From: Lolium rigidum | Lineage: Eukaryota; Streptophyta; Magnoliopsida; Poales; Poaceae | Assembly: GCF_022539505.1 (NCBI RefSeq) | Contig: NC_061510.1 | Span: 264,873,687 to 264,937,686 of the forward strand | Length of the DNA stretch: 64,000 nucleotides | Reading direction: 5' to 3' | Shown: piece by piece, positions 10,987 to 23,219 of the stretch | How positions within the stretch are numbered: the first letter of the stretch is position 1 | Layout of the letters: every line of letters begins with the position of its first letter | Made by a program: the position numbers and the translations under genes | The notes under the pieces: generated by a model | Seen by the model: only the letters and a program-made list of their open reading frames with translations | Database searches by the model: none | What the model was told of the DNA's origin: nothing

Positions 10987-11388
10987 ATGCCATACCCGCC
11001 GAGAGTGAAGGCTGAACACCAAAGTCCGGCAGGAAAGTTACAACCTTTACCCATTCCAGAATGGAAATGGGAGGAGATAGGAATGGATTTCATCACCGGA
11101 CTACCCATGACTAATAAAAAGAAGGACATGATATGGGTAATCGTGGACCGGTTGACGAAAAGTGCACACTTCTTAGCAGTGAACCAACAAGATAAAGGAG
11201 AAAAACTCATCGATCTTTACATCAAAGAGATCGTGAGTAAACATGGAGTGCCCAAGAAGATCATGTCGGATCGAGGATCCGTGTTCACGTCAGCATTCTG
11301 GAAGCAATTACATGAAGCTTTAGGATCTAAGTTGGACTATAGCACCGCCTATCATCCTCGGACAGTGTGGACAAACGGAGAGAACTAA
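10987..11388 (+). CDS. pol: Chromovirus integrase catalytic core (part)
   Basis: Inserts element cDNA into the genome. Visible blocks are [13 protein letters not shown] (first catalytic Asp), [13 protein letters not shown], and [16 protein letters not shown] (second Asp). The reading stops just before the third acidic residue at [12 protein letters not shown], where a frameshift near 11358 disrupts the conserved Q-T-E-R-N block. The zinc domain joins upstream through another frameshift at TACCCGCCGAGAG (10993-11005). Confidence 0.9.
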   Translation: MPYPPRVKAEHQSPAGKLQPLPIPEWKWEEIGMDFITGLPMTNKKKDMIWVIVDRLTKSAHFLAVNQQDKGEKLIDLYIKEIVSKHGVPKKIMSDRGSVFTSAFWKQLHEALGSKLDYSTAYHPRTVWTNGEN

Positions 11389-11404
11389 CCAGATCCTAGA
11401 GGAT

Positions 11405-12205
11405 ATGCTTAGGGCTTGTGCCCTAGACTTCGGAGGATCATGGGAGGAGCACTTGCCACTAGCAGAGTTTTCATACAATAATAGCTATCAAAGCAGCATC
11501 AAGATGGCACCGTTCGAAGCTTTGTATGGAAGGAAGTGTAGATCACCCATATGTTGGTATGAAGCCGGAGCAAGCAAAGAGTTCAACCCTGATTATGTCA
11601 AGGAAAAGCAACAAATCATTGACATTATCAGGGATAGGCTCAAGATAGCCCAGAGCCGACAGAAGAGTTATGCCGATCAAAAGAGGAGAACTTGGGAGCC
11701 ACGAGTTGGAGACATGGTATATCTTAAGGTGAGCCCGATGAAAGGCCTTCAGAGGTTTGGAGTAAAAGGAAATCTAAGCCCTAGGTACATCGGACCTTTC
11801 AAGATTCTGAGTCAAAACCGAGGGTTAGCCTTCGAATTGGAACTACCGGGAAGGTTATCTCAGGTTCACAACGTATTTCATGTGTCGCAACTCAGAAAAT
11901 GTTTAAAGACCCCAGATGAACCAGTATCTCATGAAGAGCTTGAGTTACAACCAGAGTTGACCTACATCGAGAAGCCAGCGAAGATTCTCGAGGAAAACTG
12001 GAAACAACTCAAGAATCGAGCGATAAAGTACTGCAAGATACAATGGAAGCACCATCCCGAGAGGGAAGCTACCTGGGAAAAGGAGGAAGACTTGAGGAAA
12101 ACATACCCCAAACTCTTCAGGTATTACAACCACAACTTCGGGACGAAGTTTTCTTTAAGGGGGAAAGGCTGTAATATCCCAGGTTTAGAGACGATCGAGG
12201 GGTAG
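11405..12205 (+). CDS. pol: Chromovirus integrase C-terminus with chromodomain
   Basis: It begins MLRACALDFGGSWEEHLPLA, the block that follows the catalytic core, then GPF/Y-type sequence (NLSPRYIGPFKIL) and ...QVHNVFHVSQLRKC. Residues about 195-245 form a chromodomain: KPAKILEENWKQLKNRAIKY, then CKIQWKHHPEREATWEKEED. In chromoviruses this domain guides integration to chromatin. The stop codon lies at 12203-12205, 36 bases inside the 3' LTR, so the end of pol and the LTR overlap. Confidence 0.9.
   Translation: MLRACALDFGGSWEEHLPLAEFSYNNSYQSSIKMAPFEALYGRKCRSPICWYEAGASKEFNPDYVKEKQQIIDIIRDRLKIAQSRQKSYADQKRRTWEPRVGDMVYLKVSPMKGLQRFGVKGNLSPRYIGPFKILSQNRGLAFELELPGRLSQVHNVFHVSQLRKCLKTPDEPVSHEELELQPELTYIEKPAKILEENWKQLKNRAIKYCKIQWKHHPEREATWEKEEDLRKTYPKLFRYYNHNFGTKFSLRGKGCNIPGLETIEG
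12151..12169 (+). other. Polypurine tract
   Basis: TTCTTTAAGGGGGAAAGGC sits immediately before the LTR start TGTAATATCC. It primes plus-strand DNA synthesis. Confidence 0.85.
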
Positions 12206-15200
12206 ATTTTAGAAAGGGATGTGCATTGCATTGTAATTTACGGGGAAATTTCGCGCTTTTAAACAAAAACTGCATCGAAGGGGGACAAGTTTCTCTCTCG
12301 ACACCTTACAGGGTTAGGGTTTCGAGAGTGCGACAAACTTGTTCCTTATTCAACTAAACTAGGGTTTTGAGAAGAGAGGGGAGAGTTTGCATCACAAACT
12401 TAAGTTGCATGATTGAATTACAAGTTAGGTTGTTTGATTGAATTCAAACCAAATTTGACTTTGAATTTCAAATTCAAACATTAAATAATCATCACATAAT
12501 TCAAATTTGAGATAATTTCACAAACAATTACCATTAAGCAATGGTACAAGTAATACAACTATTACATTAAGCTCAATAAGGAAAACTTGGGCTTTATTGA
12601 TCATCACACACATAATACATTGTCATTTACAATATTCAAAATTTGAAACAAATGAATATTACAACATATTACAAGAATTGGACAAAATGGAAAATGAAAA
12701 GAAAAGAAAAGTACAAGTTAATGTTCTATCCTAACCCTACAATCTAGTCTTCATTTAGCCTTATACTTGATGATCTCCATGATTATTGGAGCATCAGGTT
12801 GATCCCTGCAAATAACAAACATAAAGCATATTATGCCAAGTGGCATTGCCACTTGGCAGGTTAGCAAACAAATGAAATGAAGTGGATATGCTCAAGTTTC
12901 TGCCGAGCAGATCCATGCCACAGATAGGACCAAGTCCAAGTGCACATCACTTGCACACACACACAACCAGGCAGCACACAAGGCTGTGTGCATGTGCAAC
13001 ACACACACACACACCAGGGTGAGTCACCACAAGCTGCAGGTGGTGCTGTCGACCAACAGGAGCAAGTCAGCAGCATATAAAAGCTTTTCCCAGCCAAACC
13101 CTAGTCACTTGAATCATCCATCGGCAGAACTGAACTGGTAAGCCACCAAGAACATCAAGAACAGCTAGAACAGATAGAACAACCTCACTGTTCAATCTAT
13201 TCCAGCACACCACTGAATTAAATCAAGCTCATCAAGTCACCAGGAGGAGCAGGGGCAAGCAAAGCAACCATAAGATCAACACAGAGGCAAACTTCTACAC
13301 CAACATCACATTCTAGGAGCTGGAGTGAGGTATACCAAGCATCATGGACAAACCAGATGGTTTTGTTCATATATAAGCATATGCATCAAGCACACATGAT
13401 CAACAAGGTGTGATACCCAAGATTGTGTCATCATCTGGTTATTAAACCATATGGTGCAAGCAAGAGCGAGAAAGGCCACTTGGTCAATCATCAAAAGGGA
13501 ACAACAAATATGACAATAATTGCATAACCGAAGAAATCCAAGCAAGAGATGAGAGCACAAGTCAGCCTAGTTACACACACTTAGCACCTACGGCCTAATT
13601 GACCATCGAGACCTAGACAGAATATTGTCACGTTTGATTTCAACATCAAGAGCCACCGGCAATCCAATAAATAGATCACCCAGAAAGCATTTGGTAAGCA
13701 ACAGCAAGCCAACAAATAGGGGAGCTACCCTAGGGCAGCACATGACTACTGCCAGGGTTACCTCAAACCCTAGAACAGCCAAACCAACAAGCCAAATACA
13801 ATTATCATCACCCTGATTGGGTTCAAAGAAGGGCTAGGGTTCCCAACCACTGTGGGCATCCATCTAGCCTAATCCAACCAATTGTGATGATCATCACTGT
13901 ATAGTTCACATCAATTATCCACTCCATCAATTAAAGCAAAATAGATAATTGATATTAACAAGTAAATCATGAAACAGACACATGCTAATGATCCGGAGGA
14001 TCACCTGCAAGTGTCGACTGATGCTTGAGCAAGCACTAGCACTGATTTGTGCCACACACATACACATAGATAGGTAACAGCAATGCACAGGCACAGGTAA
14101 GCAAGCCAATAACCAGCTGCTGATGAACACATGATCATCAGAGCTTGCCATAGCATGTTAGGGCATGCTAGAGCATCACTAAGCAACGAGAGCATGGACC
14201 GGATATTGAATTGGCCACGAGATAATCAACAAGTATTACACGGATAACCAAGATAGCAAGAATTAAGCATAGCTAATGGGCGGAATAGAGCAAAGACCGT
14301 AGCAAGAATTCATGGCAGTAGCACAAGCAAGACACAGCAATAGCACAAGTAGCACAAGCAGACAGACAAACAAAGACAAGAACAACAGACACGAGCGGCT
14401 AGCACGGCCAGAACCTCTACGAGGACAAGCAGGCCATGGTCAAGCTAGACGAAGAAGAGGTGAGGAAGAAGAAGTAGATGGGAAGGAGAGGAACTCACCA
14501 GGGAGGAGGTGGCCGACGCGGTCATGGCGGCCAAGGCGGCGCGCGCCGGAGCACGGCGGCACCAGGCCTGGCCAAGCCAAGCCTGGCGACCACCACCGCA
14601 CCTAGCGCTGCACCACACGCAGGGGAGGCGCCTGGATGAAGGGCCACGGCCTCTCCAACGCGCGGCGGCGGCGGACGCCAACGGCCTGGCGCACTGGAGC
14701 GACGATGGCAAGCGAACGGCGACGCCCGCGACAGATCGGCGCGGACCATCTGGTTCGCCGTCGAACGGCGACCCAGATCCGCAGCACCTCGTCGCCGGCG
14801 ACGGCCTAGGGCGGCGGGAATAAATCGGCGACGGCGGAGGCGACTCTGGTCGCCAAAGCGAGAGAGAGAGATTAGGGTTTCGCGTGCGAGGAGAGGGGAG
14901 CGCGTCTGAGTCCGACCGAGCCGGTTGGGGCGCCTCGGGTTTGACTCAACCCTTTGGGCCACCTGACAGGTGGGGCCCAAGGGTATTTTAGGTATTTCAT
15001 AATTCCTATATATGCTGAAACTTTGAAATTTAATAGAAAATTGATAAAAGCTCTTAAAAATAAATTAAAAATATGAAAAAGGATCAGCATAAAATTCTCT
15101 ATTTAAATAAAATATCAAAGAGAATTTTTGAAGATAATTAAGAATAAGTCCTATTTTGAGGATTTAAATAATGATTTAAATCACACATATTATTTTCAAT

Positions 15201-16960
15201 AATAAAAATAAGTCCATTAATGCAACTGGACTTTCAAAACACCTTGACAATATTTCAAGGTTGAATTTACCCTAAACAGAGTATCTCCAAATCTATCTTA
15301 GTATTAACCTCTCATAAAATAACAACGACATCGGAAGGGGGGAACAAACCCTAAAACTGGAATCATGCATAATTGCTTCTTTAACCATTGCCCTTATCGG
15401 ACAATGATGCTATTTTTCAGAGACAGAGGACAAGGGTCAGTCCACACCTTCCAACCGCAAAACTTTGCGGTGTTCGGGCAAGTTCATCACTTGCTCATGT
15501 CATTTGAGTATTTCTATCAAATTACTTGCAAAGTACTATGGTTATCACTATTGCATAAAAACCAAAACCACCACTTTCATAACTATGAATATGACTATGT
15601 GGTGGGCAATGGAACCATGGATTGTGTTGATATGGTGGAGGTTCCATTGCAAGGGTTTATATCCATCTAGGATTAAACAACAAATGTCGCCAGTGATTCT
15701 TGTGCCGTAATACCCGTGTTAACCATAAGATCCGGAGTGGGACGGAGTAGTCAAAAGTGTTTCCACCTCTCGTTCATCAACGGATGCGCTTACCGTAGCA
15801 GTTGTATCTGGCGGAACAACCGGAGGGTGGGGATCCCATTCTAATTCCCCACGGTAAAGCATTGCTTGCCGTAGCAGTTGTGTCTTGTGGAACAACCGGA
15901 GGGTGGGGATCCCATTCTAATTCCCCACGATAATGCGGTCTATGATGGGTTGCAGCTACCGGCGTAGGAGTGTATGGTAGAGCCCAGCACTGTCGTCGTG
16001 GTCGGGGTCCACCCTGAAATTACGGGAATAATGGGACCGGCGTGGACCCAGGGTCGGGGCATGCAACAACAGGTGGGTGTTCGAGGTAGCGGAGGAACAT
16101 GATTGGCTAGACCTTATAACGGGCCTCACACCGAAGGAAGTGTGGACGGGAAAGCTGCCCGGTTGGCACCAAGGTTAAGATCTCTTATGGGTAAAGCAAC
16201 ACACCTCTGCAGAGTGTAAAGAATCGTGACCTGTCACTCCCTGTTCCGGGATAAGGAACTGCGAACGCGGCCGGAAAGGAACTCCACGAAGTTCTAGTAA
16301 ACCGGTGAAGGCTGACGGACATAGCTCTTTGGAATAAAAGCAATCTCTTGAAGAAATTTTTACCAAAACTTGCATTGGTATTAGACTTTCTGGTCTAATA
16401 TCGTAGCTAGTGCATTAAACACCTCTTCTCTATAATGAACTTGTTGAGTACGCTCGTATCATACCACTCTTAAATCCCATGCTTAGATTGTCTGAATCAT
16501 CTGGAGGAGGACTACGACAACAATGAAGGAGCCGAGATCATCGGCTATGAAGAACCAGACCTCTCTGGAGGTATTGAGGGCGTAGACTACCTCATCGTCT
16601 ACGGAACCGGGAGGCTTCCGGAGGAGATCAAGCCTGAACATCTCGAGTAGTAGTAGAAGCCGAGCAGCCCGAACTCTTAGTATTTAGCTGCTCAAAGAAA
16701 TAAATGTATAACTTAATGAGACTCTTATATTGTAAGCTAAGTTGGGTTCGCCTCGAACCCAGGAGTATTCCTCTTAGGACCCAAGAGGAGCTCCGAGACG
16801 ACATGTGTATGATATTTGTAATAATAAATGAATGAGTTATGGACCTGCTATGTTCTGTTGTACTACTCTGAGGGATGTAATATTTACGGAATGGTACTTC
16901 GTGAATGTTATATCAACGACTGGCATACTACAACATGCAGTGGTATGCAGGGTCACCACA
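12170..16960 (+). repeat. Right (3') LTR of the chromovirus, complete, 4,791 bp
   Basis: It starts TGTAATATCC and ends CACCACA, with the 5-bp flank ATCGC. The first 1,550 bases (12170-13720) have no counterpart in the truncated left copy. They contain AT-rich DNA and a CA microsatellite (12995-13013). The rest matches 1069-4317 closely; many of the differences are at CAG/CTG-like positions. Pol reads 36 bases into this LTR. I see no other coding potential. Confidence 0.94.
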
Positions 16961-19900
16961 ATCGCTCCTCCGCACCATCGAGTAGAGGTCGCTCCTTCTC
17001 TCCTCTACCCCCGATCTGATGTTTTCTCATGGATGGACTAAATGTTTGTTTGTTATTATCCGTCTAGATGCACTTGATTCAGCAGTATAATGGATGATTC
17101 ACTGATGAAGTTGTACTCATAAAGTGGGCTGCAAGAACAGGGACTCCCAGGCATGCTGCTGCTGTGGTCACTGCTTGTTGTTGGCAGTAACGAGGGCAGA
17201 GCTAGATGTAGCTGACGAAGACTACAAATGGTCCAAAACCAAGGTGAAGCACGTATTTGCTACTTGTTTTAGTCATCCATAATTGCACTGATTTGGGATG
17301 GTCGTTGTTAGTTTGTGCAAGGAGACACTTGATGATAAAAGGGTCCTTTTGGTGCATGCCCTCAAATTTTGATACGCTCCCTTTACAGCTCTTGAACTAG
17401 CGCGCCTCCTAAAAGTAGTGATTCAGGCTTAGATTGCTTTATTAAAATTGACCACCGGCCTATTATTCAACATTATGGCCCATACCATACACAAACCGCC
17501 TCACTATTTGGCATTGTTTAATATACCATACCTCTAAAGTTTATAATGTCTACTACTTAATGCTCTTGTGTTTGAGAACACCGATAAACACTTTGCAGAA
17601 CTGTGTTGCTCGCAATTTTGAGGGATGTAAGAAATTCTGAGTTGCCGTATTTTATTAGCCTATATTACTAAAGGTTACCTTTGGTACACTTCGAGTCATT
17701 TGTCCGGCGGTTTTTTAAAAAGATTTAGCAGTTTCAAAGCAACTGAAGTTTCAGTTCAAGGGATAATGAGCTAGCTAAAAGGAAGTAAAGCAGTGGCAAG
17801 ATACAAACTAATGTCTGGTATGCGATGTTTCACGATTTGTGTTTGGCGCAAAATATGTTCTACTGCATTTCATTGATCCATATACTTTGTTAACATATAA
17901 TAGTATGAAAAGTGGTTGCTGCAAGGCTTCACAAACTAAGATATGTTGTCGATTTGCATAGCATTGATTTATATGATGTCCACCCAATACCTCAGGTCCG
18001 AGTTACTACATCTGTTTTCCACCATTCTCACCTAAGTTATTAGATCAGACTTCTTGGCTACGTTTATACATTCATAGACCACTTAGGTTATTTCTTTCTT
18101 TCTGATACTAAACCATTTGTTTGATGCTTCCCCCCAATAGGTCATATGAGTTTCTACAATTGTTTCTCCTGGTATTTAGTCTAGCAATTACCTAAGTTGA
18201 GCATCATGCTATTTCAAAGGTCTTCGTTATTTCGCTGTTTTAGTGTTGTATTAGAAGTAGAGGCTTGGTAATGTTATCATTTTTAGGAATTGTTACATAG
18301 TCATTGCTAGAATTTAGCTTGCTGATAGATTATTCTTAGGACATCCTGTTATTTAATACGGGAAATGCTCTTTAACGAAGCCATGTAAATGAAATCTACT
18401 GCCAATGTTAGTAACATAGAATTGCTCTCTATTTTAGCCATCTTATTTTCATAATCAAGTGATGTCGTGACAGTGTGGGAAGATAGTTCTACTACTACCA
18501 GTACAATTAAGCATTTGTGATGTTGCCAAATACTTCCAACCAGAGTCACGGTAGGGACACCACAAACACTTTTGTTTTCATGTTTTCTTAGTGTTTCTAG
18601 CGTATGTTAATTAAATTTGAGATTAAAGCATATATATAGAAACATATTTTCGTTGTTGCTCTGGTCTTTTTGGCCATAATAGGAAAAGCGATAAAAGTGC
18701 ATCTTTTTTGCCAACAAATTTAATTGTAATATATAACCTGCAAATTTCGCCCCAAGATTTACACCTATAGTATGAATAGCAAGTAAGCTGCAGTAGTGTG
18801 TCCTGCAAGCATTTACAAATTTTCTTTATTACTATATGAAAAAGGTAAAATTGTAGGAGTAAAATAACCGACAAAGTATTTTTTGTTACTTGAACACTAT
18901 GGTTTCATCAGTTTTCTATTATATTTCAGGCATAAAATCTTGCTCCTAGATGCAACAACTGCTTTATCTCTACACAATACCGGAGAAACCTAAAATCATG
19001 TTTTATTGTTGCCTATAATTCTGGTCTTGTGCTTTTATAGTGTTGTTCTTTCAGAGTCTTTCACTCTGCAAATTCCTAAGGTGGCTGTCATTGACATGCC
19101 AATTATTCATTCCTGGTAGGCTTAGGTTTCAGGTTGCTTTTACTATCTTTGTTTGCTAAAGAACTGGACAGTACCACCTCTCTTCATGGTTCTCTTACTT
19201 GCAGACTTCTCATGGACTGTGTGTGGATTCTTCTTTACACCAATGGTTACTTCTGATGGTGCTACATGAATTTTCAAGCCCACCCAGGACTCCACCAAAT
19301 ACCCTCACTGCTGGCCTACACGGCCTGCATGTCGCTGCCACCCCATTGCAGACAACATCGTCCTCCAGGAACCTGTGGGATGGGCGATCTGAGATAACAT
19401 AAAGGAAACCAAGGGCGCGGCGATGCACCCAACAACATGTAGACAACATCCTATGCAAACACACTCTCACCTACCTGTACTCCAACACTTTAGGACAAGA
19501 TGATGGTGAATGTTGGAGCAGCTATTTTTTCACAATATATCTTGGCAATTGGATGTTGTTGTGGTATCCCATGACCATCGATCAAGGTCCCTTTCGTTCA
19601 GCTCAGCGGTGTTCCTTTAAGCGGGTCACTGACCCTGAGTTATGGCCAGGTATGCAATGTTTTGTTCCTCTTTGGACAGCCATCGGGGCATCCTTGTAGC
19701 TGATAGTTCAAAGGTGATCTACAAGATTAGCTTATATCAAGCTGATCATTCTCGAGTGGTTGTTGTCATTCATGACTTTAATGATATGGCGTCAAAGTTT
19801 TAGATGTGTCTTTCATTCATTTTAGTCTTGTTTGTAATCTATGGGCACATCCTCTCTCGCGTTTGTAGAGCGTACAATTAACATAATGTCTATTTTTGAG

Positions 19901-20104
19901 GAGCTAGACTTCTTTCAACCTCTCCTTTGTAATGAATTGTATCTGTTATTTAGAACTGCCTTTGTGACTAAGATAGTACAGTGGGCAAGGCAAACCACGA
20001 GACTTGCCCGACAACACATGTAAAACAACGGTGAATAAACGAGCTAGACCACTCTGTACCCAAACGAGTAGTAGTCGGCGCGGCGAAGCGCGCTACTTAT
20101 CTAG
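16961..20104 (+). mobile_element. Helitron-like element, 3' end recognised, 5' end not found
   Basis: The right boundary has the three Helitron 3' features: an imperfect hairpin with arms AGTAG (20070-20074) and CTACT (20093-20097) around a GC-rich core, a short AT spacer, then CTAG at 20101-20104 followed by host T. The interior is AT-rich, noncoding and intron-like, with pieces that resemble exon edges (for example ACCAAGGTGAAGC near 17240 and TATATTTCAGGC near 18926). This is common in non-autonomous Helitrons that captured gene pieces. No replicase or helicase frame is present. The 5' end may lie on the far side of the gypsy insertion, which cannot be tested. Confidence 0.5.
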
Positions 20105-20604
20105 TTGATATGTAGTTTTGTTGTCTACGCGCTCCGCCGGTCGGTGTTACCAGATTAATGTAGCCGCTAACTTGGCGGAAACACCGAATGGAACCTGGGA
20201 CTAGGCAAGGATGAAAACGTAGCAATCAGAGAACGCCACGTGGTTGTCATCATGTGTATTTCGGTATGTATATGATGTGTATTCCTTGATCACCGACGCA
20301 TAAAAATTAATTTAGCATTAAAGCCTGGTTCATCCTTCCTTCCCAGTACCCCACCTCTTCCTCGGACGAGATCCTCTCACGTTGAGGTCCAAAGTCATGT
20401 AAGCTACAGTAGCAGAAGGTTAAGATCATGTAGCCTGACTTTCCTTCTTTCAAATTGTATGGTTAAGATCAAAACAGCTTAAATTATTCTACACAATGCA
20501 GATTTATGTTATACATTCAGAGTAACTACATACAGACAGAATTATGGTATAGTAAAATTTAGTTTATTTTTTTATATCTACAGTAATTAATTACATCACA
20601 TAAC
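20105..20604. other. Intergenic DNA, nothing recognised
   Basis: Mixed composition, becoming AT-rich after 20440. No coding, repeat or terminal motif could be supported. Confidence 0.5.
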
Positions 20605-21125
20605 ATGGTACTAATGCTACTTTGCCGCTCTCTCTTCCTCCTCCATCACCTTCCTTTGCTCCGCCCGGACATGAGCCGCCACCCCCGCATCCCCTCACCA
20701 CAGGGAAGCGGCGCAGCTTCACAAGCGCCGACTTCCACTCGGCGCCGCCAAAAGGGAAGTACGAGGCCACCGTGGAGGGGGGAGCTCCACCGCCTATGTC
20801 TCATCCCGCTTCATCCTGCTAGAGCCTCAGGCCGTCGTGGAGGGGGAGAGCTCCACCGCCTCCATCTCGCCCCTCTTCGTCCCGCTAGAGCCGACACCCG
20901 CAAAGCTGGACCCGGATCTCGGCATGGTCATCACCTCCATCGACTTCTCGGTAGGCGTGGGAGGCGGTGATTCTGCGCACCCCGCGTTAGGACTAGGCGT
21001 GGCAGGACCTCTGCACCGACCTCTACGTCTTCCGCACCGCTGATGGCTCCCGGCGCACGCTGCTCCAAGAGGATGGCGGCCAGTGGCGGAGCGTGACAGA
21101 AAACAAAGAGGGGGCAAAAGAACAT
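20605..21125 (+). pseudogene. GC-rich gene fragment, unidentified
   Basis: The block is about 70% GC against AT-rich flanks. Plausible protein-like stretches occur in more than one frame: SSTAYVSSRFILLEPQAVV followed by a partial repeat, SSTASISPLFVPLEP, then LDPDLGMVITSIDF, and in another frame DLCTDLYVFRTADGSRRTLL. The frame changes mean it is not an intact gene. The two S-S-T-A segments are an internal tandem duplication. I do not recognise the source protein. Confidence 0.35.
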
Positions 21126-21235
21126 TGATCGCCAAATCAAATTTTCATGCTAATTTTGTTGTAATTTCATTTTTAACATCGTGATATGATTTAAGCTTGA
21201 AAATGCACTTGCTTTCTTGATTGTTGGAATTTACA

Positions 21236-21895
21236 TACTACTTCCATCTAAGAAAAAAAGAACAGAGTATATGTTAGTTTTTATTCTAAGTTAACTTTTA
21301 ATTACATTTGACCAACTTCTAAGAAAAATAGCAATATTTACGATACTAAATCGGAAATTCAATTTGGCTCCTGGGTGCGTATGCTCCCTCTATCAATAAA
21401 ACATATTTCGAAGTGTGGAAAAATTTTGACAAAAAATTCTACATGTACATCTCCATAATATATGTGTATGCGTCAAGTTTCATGAAAAAATAATATTTTT
21501 TTATGGTCAATGTAAAAAAAGAGAAAACTTATCCTGCGAAAACCATTGTTTTTAGCACTGAATTTTGTCTTTTTTACACACGTCACATGATAAGTTTATT
21601 TTTTATGAAACGACTTTGTGAGCGTGTAGCACGCGAAGATGTACATGCTAATTTTTTGTTTCAAATTTTTGAAATTTAAAATATGTGTAAGATGCATTTC
21701 AAAATATAGGGAGCATATGCTCCCATGTTCCAAAACACCACTCCCCAAAATAGTATCACTACGTCCTGAAATGTAGCTTCAAAATATACTAATTTGGTGT
21801 CACATATTTTGATATTTTTACGTGAAGTTGGTGAAATATTAAATGTTTCAAAAAAATTAGAGGTTATTTTTATTTAGGGAGTATACTTATTCTCG
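21236..21895. mobile_element. Nested AT-rich MITE region
   Basis: The outer ends CTACTTCCATCTAAG (about 21237) and TTATTTAGGGAGTATA (about 21880-21895) look like degenerate Stowaway termini. Inside, 21366-21731 has 24-bp inverted ends, GGCTCCTGGGTGCGTATGCT on the left and the complement of AGCATATGCTCCCATGTTCC on the right, with an AT-rich interior. That inner unit is a separate MITE, and I could not define its TSD. No ORF. Confidence 0.45.
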
Positions 21896-22259
21896 AAGGA
21901 GGAATAGCAAGTAAGAGAGGAAATATACTTTGGCCATGATCGACCCCTGCCCAACAGCAGTTTCTTGATTTCCTATTAAATTGACGACTTGTAGAAAAAA
22001 TAGGAGAAGCGGTCTATTAATACTAGCCAGCAAGGAACGATGGCCAAAGCCCTAAGGTTAAATAAAAAAAATACCTACTGTTTTTTGGACTGCGCACTGC
22101 CTATCAGGCCTCATTATAGACACCAACACACACTGTGCCGACGTGGGAAAGTTGAAAAATGAGTCTCTTTCTCTTGCTCCCCTTGTGTTTGACTACCAAG
22201 TACACTGGAAGAGTATAGGAAAATAAAACGATGCATAGCATGCTAGTTACACTTTCGTA
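21896..22259. other. Intergenic DNA, nothing recognised
   Basis: AT-rich, with poly(A) runs and no convincing coding or repeat structure. Confidence 0.5.
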
Positions 22260-22289
22260 AGGGGGGGCTGTAGCCCACTTTCGCCTCCA

Positions 22290-22520
22290 AGGCGCTCCGC
22301 CCATGATGGCGGCTGCCCATGCTGGGTCGACGACGCCATGCTCTTCATCCACCGTCGCGACACCGACGACTGGTACGGCGTGTACCGCGCCAGGATCCAC
22401 ATCTCCGACGCGCTCTCGGCCGCGTCCGTGGAGGTGGAGTGGATCACTCCGTCGGGGTTCCACGCCTTCACGCCGGCTGCCTCGCCCGGTGCGGTGGGGC
22501 TCGTTTCAACATTCCCTCTC
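22290..22520 (+). pseudogene. Gene fragment, unidentified exon-like piece
   Basis: The block is 65-70% GC and carries a natural-looking protein stretch: CWVDDAMLFIHRRDTDDWYG, then VYRARIHISDALSAASVEVE, then WITPSGFHAFTPAAS. Composition and amino-acid mix look like a real cereal exon. No start, stop or second exon can be assigned, and a Stowaway MITE begins right after it at 22526. It could be a captured fragment or a decayed gene. I do not recognise the family. Confidence 0.45.
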
Positions 22521-22525
22521 CTCTA

Positions 22526-22721
22526 CTCCCTCCGTCCGGTTTATTGGACGTATGCGTACTCCTAGATCTTATATTTAATAATAATAATATATGATATATA
22601 TAGAAAGCTCACATGTTCTACTTTTTAATAATATAATTTTTGTGTTGTACAATTAATATTATGTTGGCTAAATAGACAACCTAGGGATACGTGCAAACCC
22701 TATAAATTGGGATGGAGGTAG
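22526..22721. mobile_element. Stowaway MITE (first of a pair)
   Basis: 196 bp, with termini CTCCCTCCGTCCGGTTTA and the complement of TAAATTGGGATGGAGGTAG, flanked by TA at 22524-22525 and 22722-22723. The interior is AT-rich. Stowaway elements are short non-autonomous relatives of Tc1/mariner. Confidence 0.85.
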
Positions 22722-22723
22722 TA

Positions 22724-22960
22724 CTCCCTCCGTCTCAGTTTAACAGGCGCGTATGTAGTTTAAGAAACTGTTTTGACCACTATTTTAGTCAATAAAATAT
22801 AAAATATATGTCACAAAAATTATATCATTGAAAAGCTTTTGTGCATACAAATCTAATAATATAGATTTTGTAGATATAAAAGTTATATTTTATTGACCAA
22901 ATCAATGATCAAAGTTTGTCTTAAACTGCGTGCGTACCTGTTAAACTGAAACGGAGGCAG
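22724..22960. mobile_element. Stowaway MITE (second of a pair)
   Basis: 237 bp, with termini CTCCCTCCGTCTCAGTTTAA and the complement of TTAAACTGAAACGGAGGCAG, flanked by TA at 22722-22723 and 22961-22962. It shares its left TA with the right TA of the preceding MITE. The interior has long complementary segments (TATAAAATATATGTCAC and AAAAGTTATATTTTATTGACC) and would fold into a hairpin. Confidence 0.87.
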
Positions 22961-22962
22961 TA

Positions 22963-23219
22963 CATTGGAGTAGTAGTAAATAATCACATATCGCGCATGG
23001 TGCACCATCAACCATTTTTTTAACATTCTCTCTCCTCTACATCAGCATTTATTTTACGTGGCAATGCTAAGATATAACTATTGTAGATGCTCTAAGTGAT
23101 TATATTTCATATTATGTAAAGTTTCGGTGCGGTTAGCAAGCTTAACTGTAATTCGACACCTATATGAGCAAAACCAACATCAAGGATTACGAATTAGTTT
23201 TCTTAGGATCGGATAAGGA
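22963..23219. other. Intergenic DNA, nothing recognised
   Basis: AT-rich. No ORF or clear repeat boundary. Confidence 0.5.

Larger units (their letters stand above)
1069..16960 (+). mobile_element. Ty3/gypsy chromovirus (Tekay/Del type), 5' LTR truncated by gap
   Basis: The order is LTR, tRNA-iMet-type primer site, two extra ORFs, gag, protease, reverse transcriptase, RNase H, integrase, chromodomain, polypurine tract and LTR. The chromodomain at the end of integrase places it among chromoviruses, and the very long LTR (4,791 bp on the right) suits the Tekay/Del group. The right LTR runs from TGTAATATCC at 12170 to ...CACCACA at 16960. The 5-bp TSD cannot be tested because the left edge is lost in the gap; the right flank is ATCGC. 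The element is interrupted by a solo LTR at 7383-9034 and has several frameshifts, most at CAG/CTG-like sites. Confidence 0.93.
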
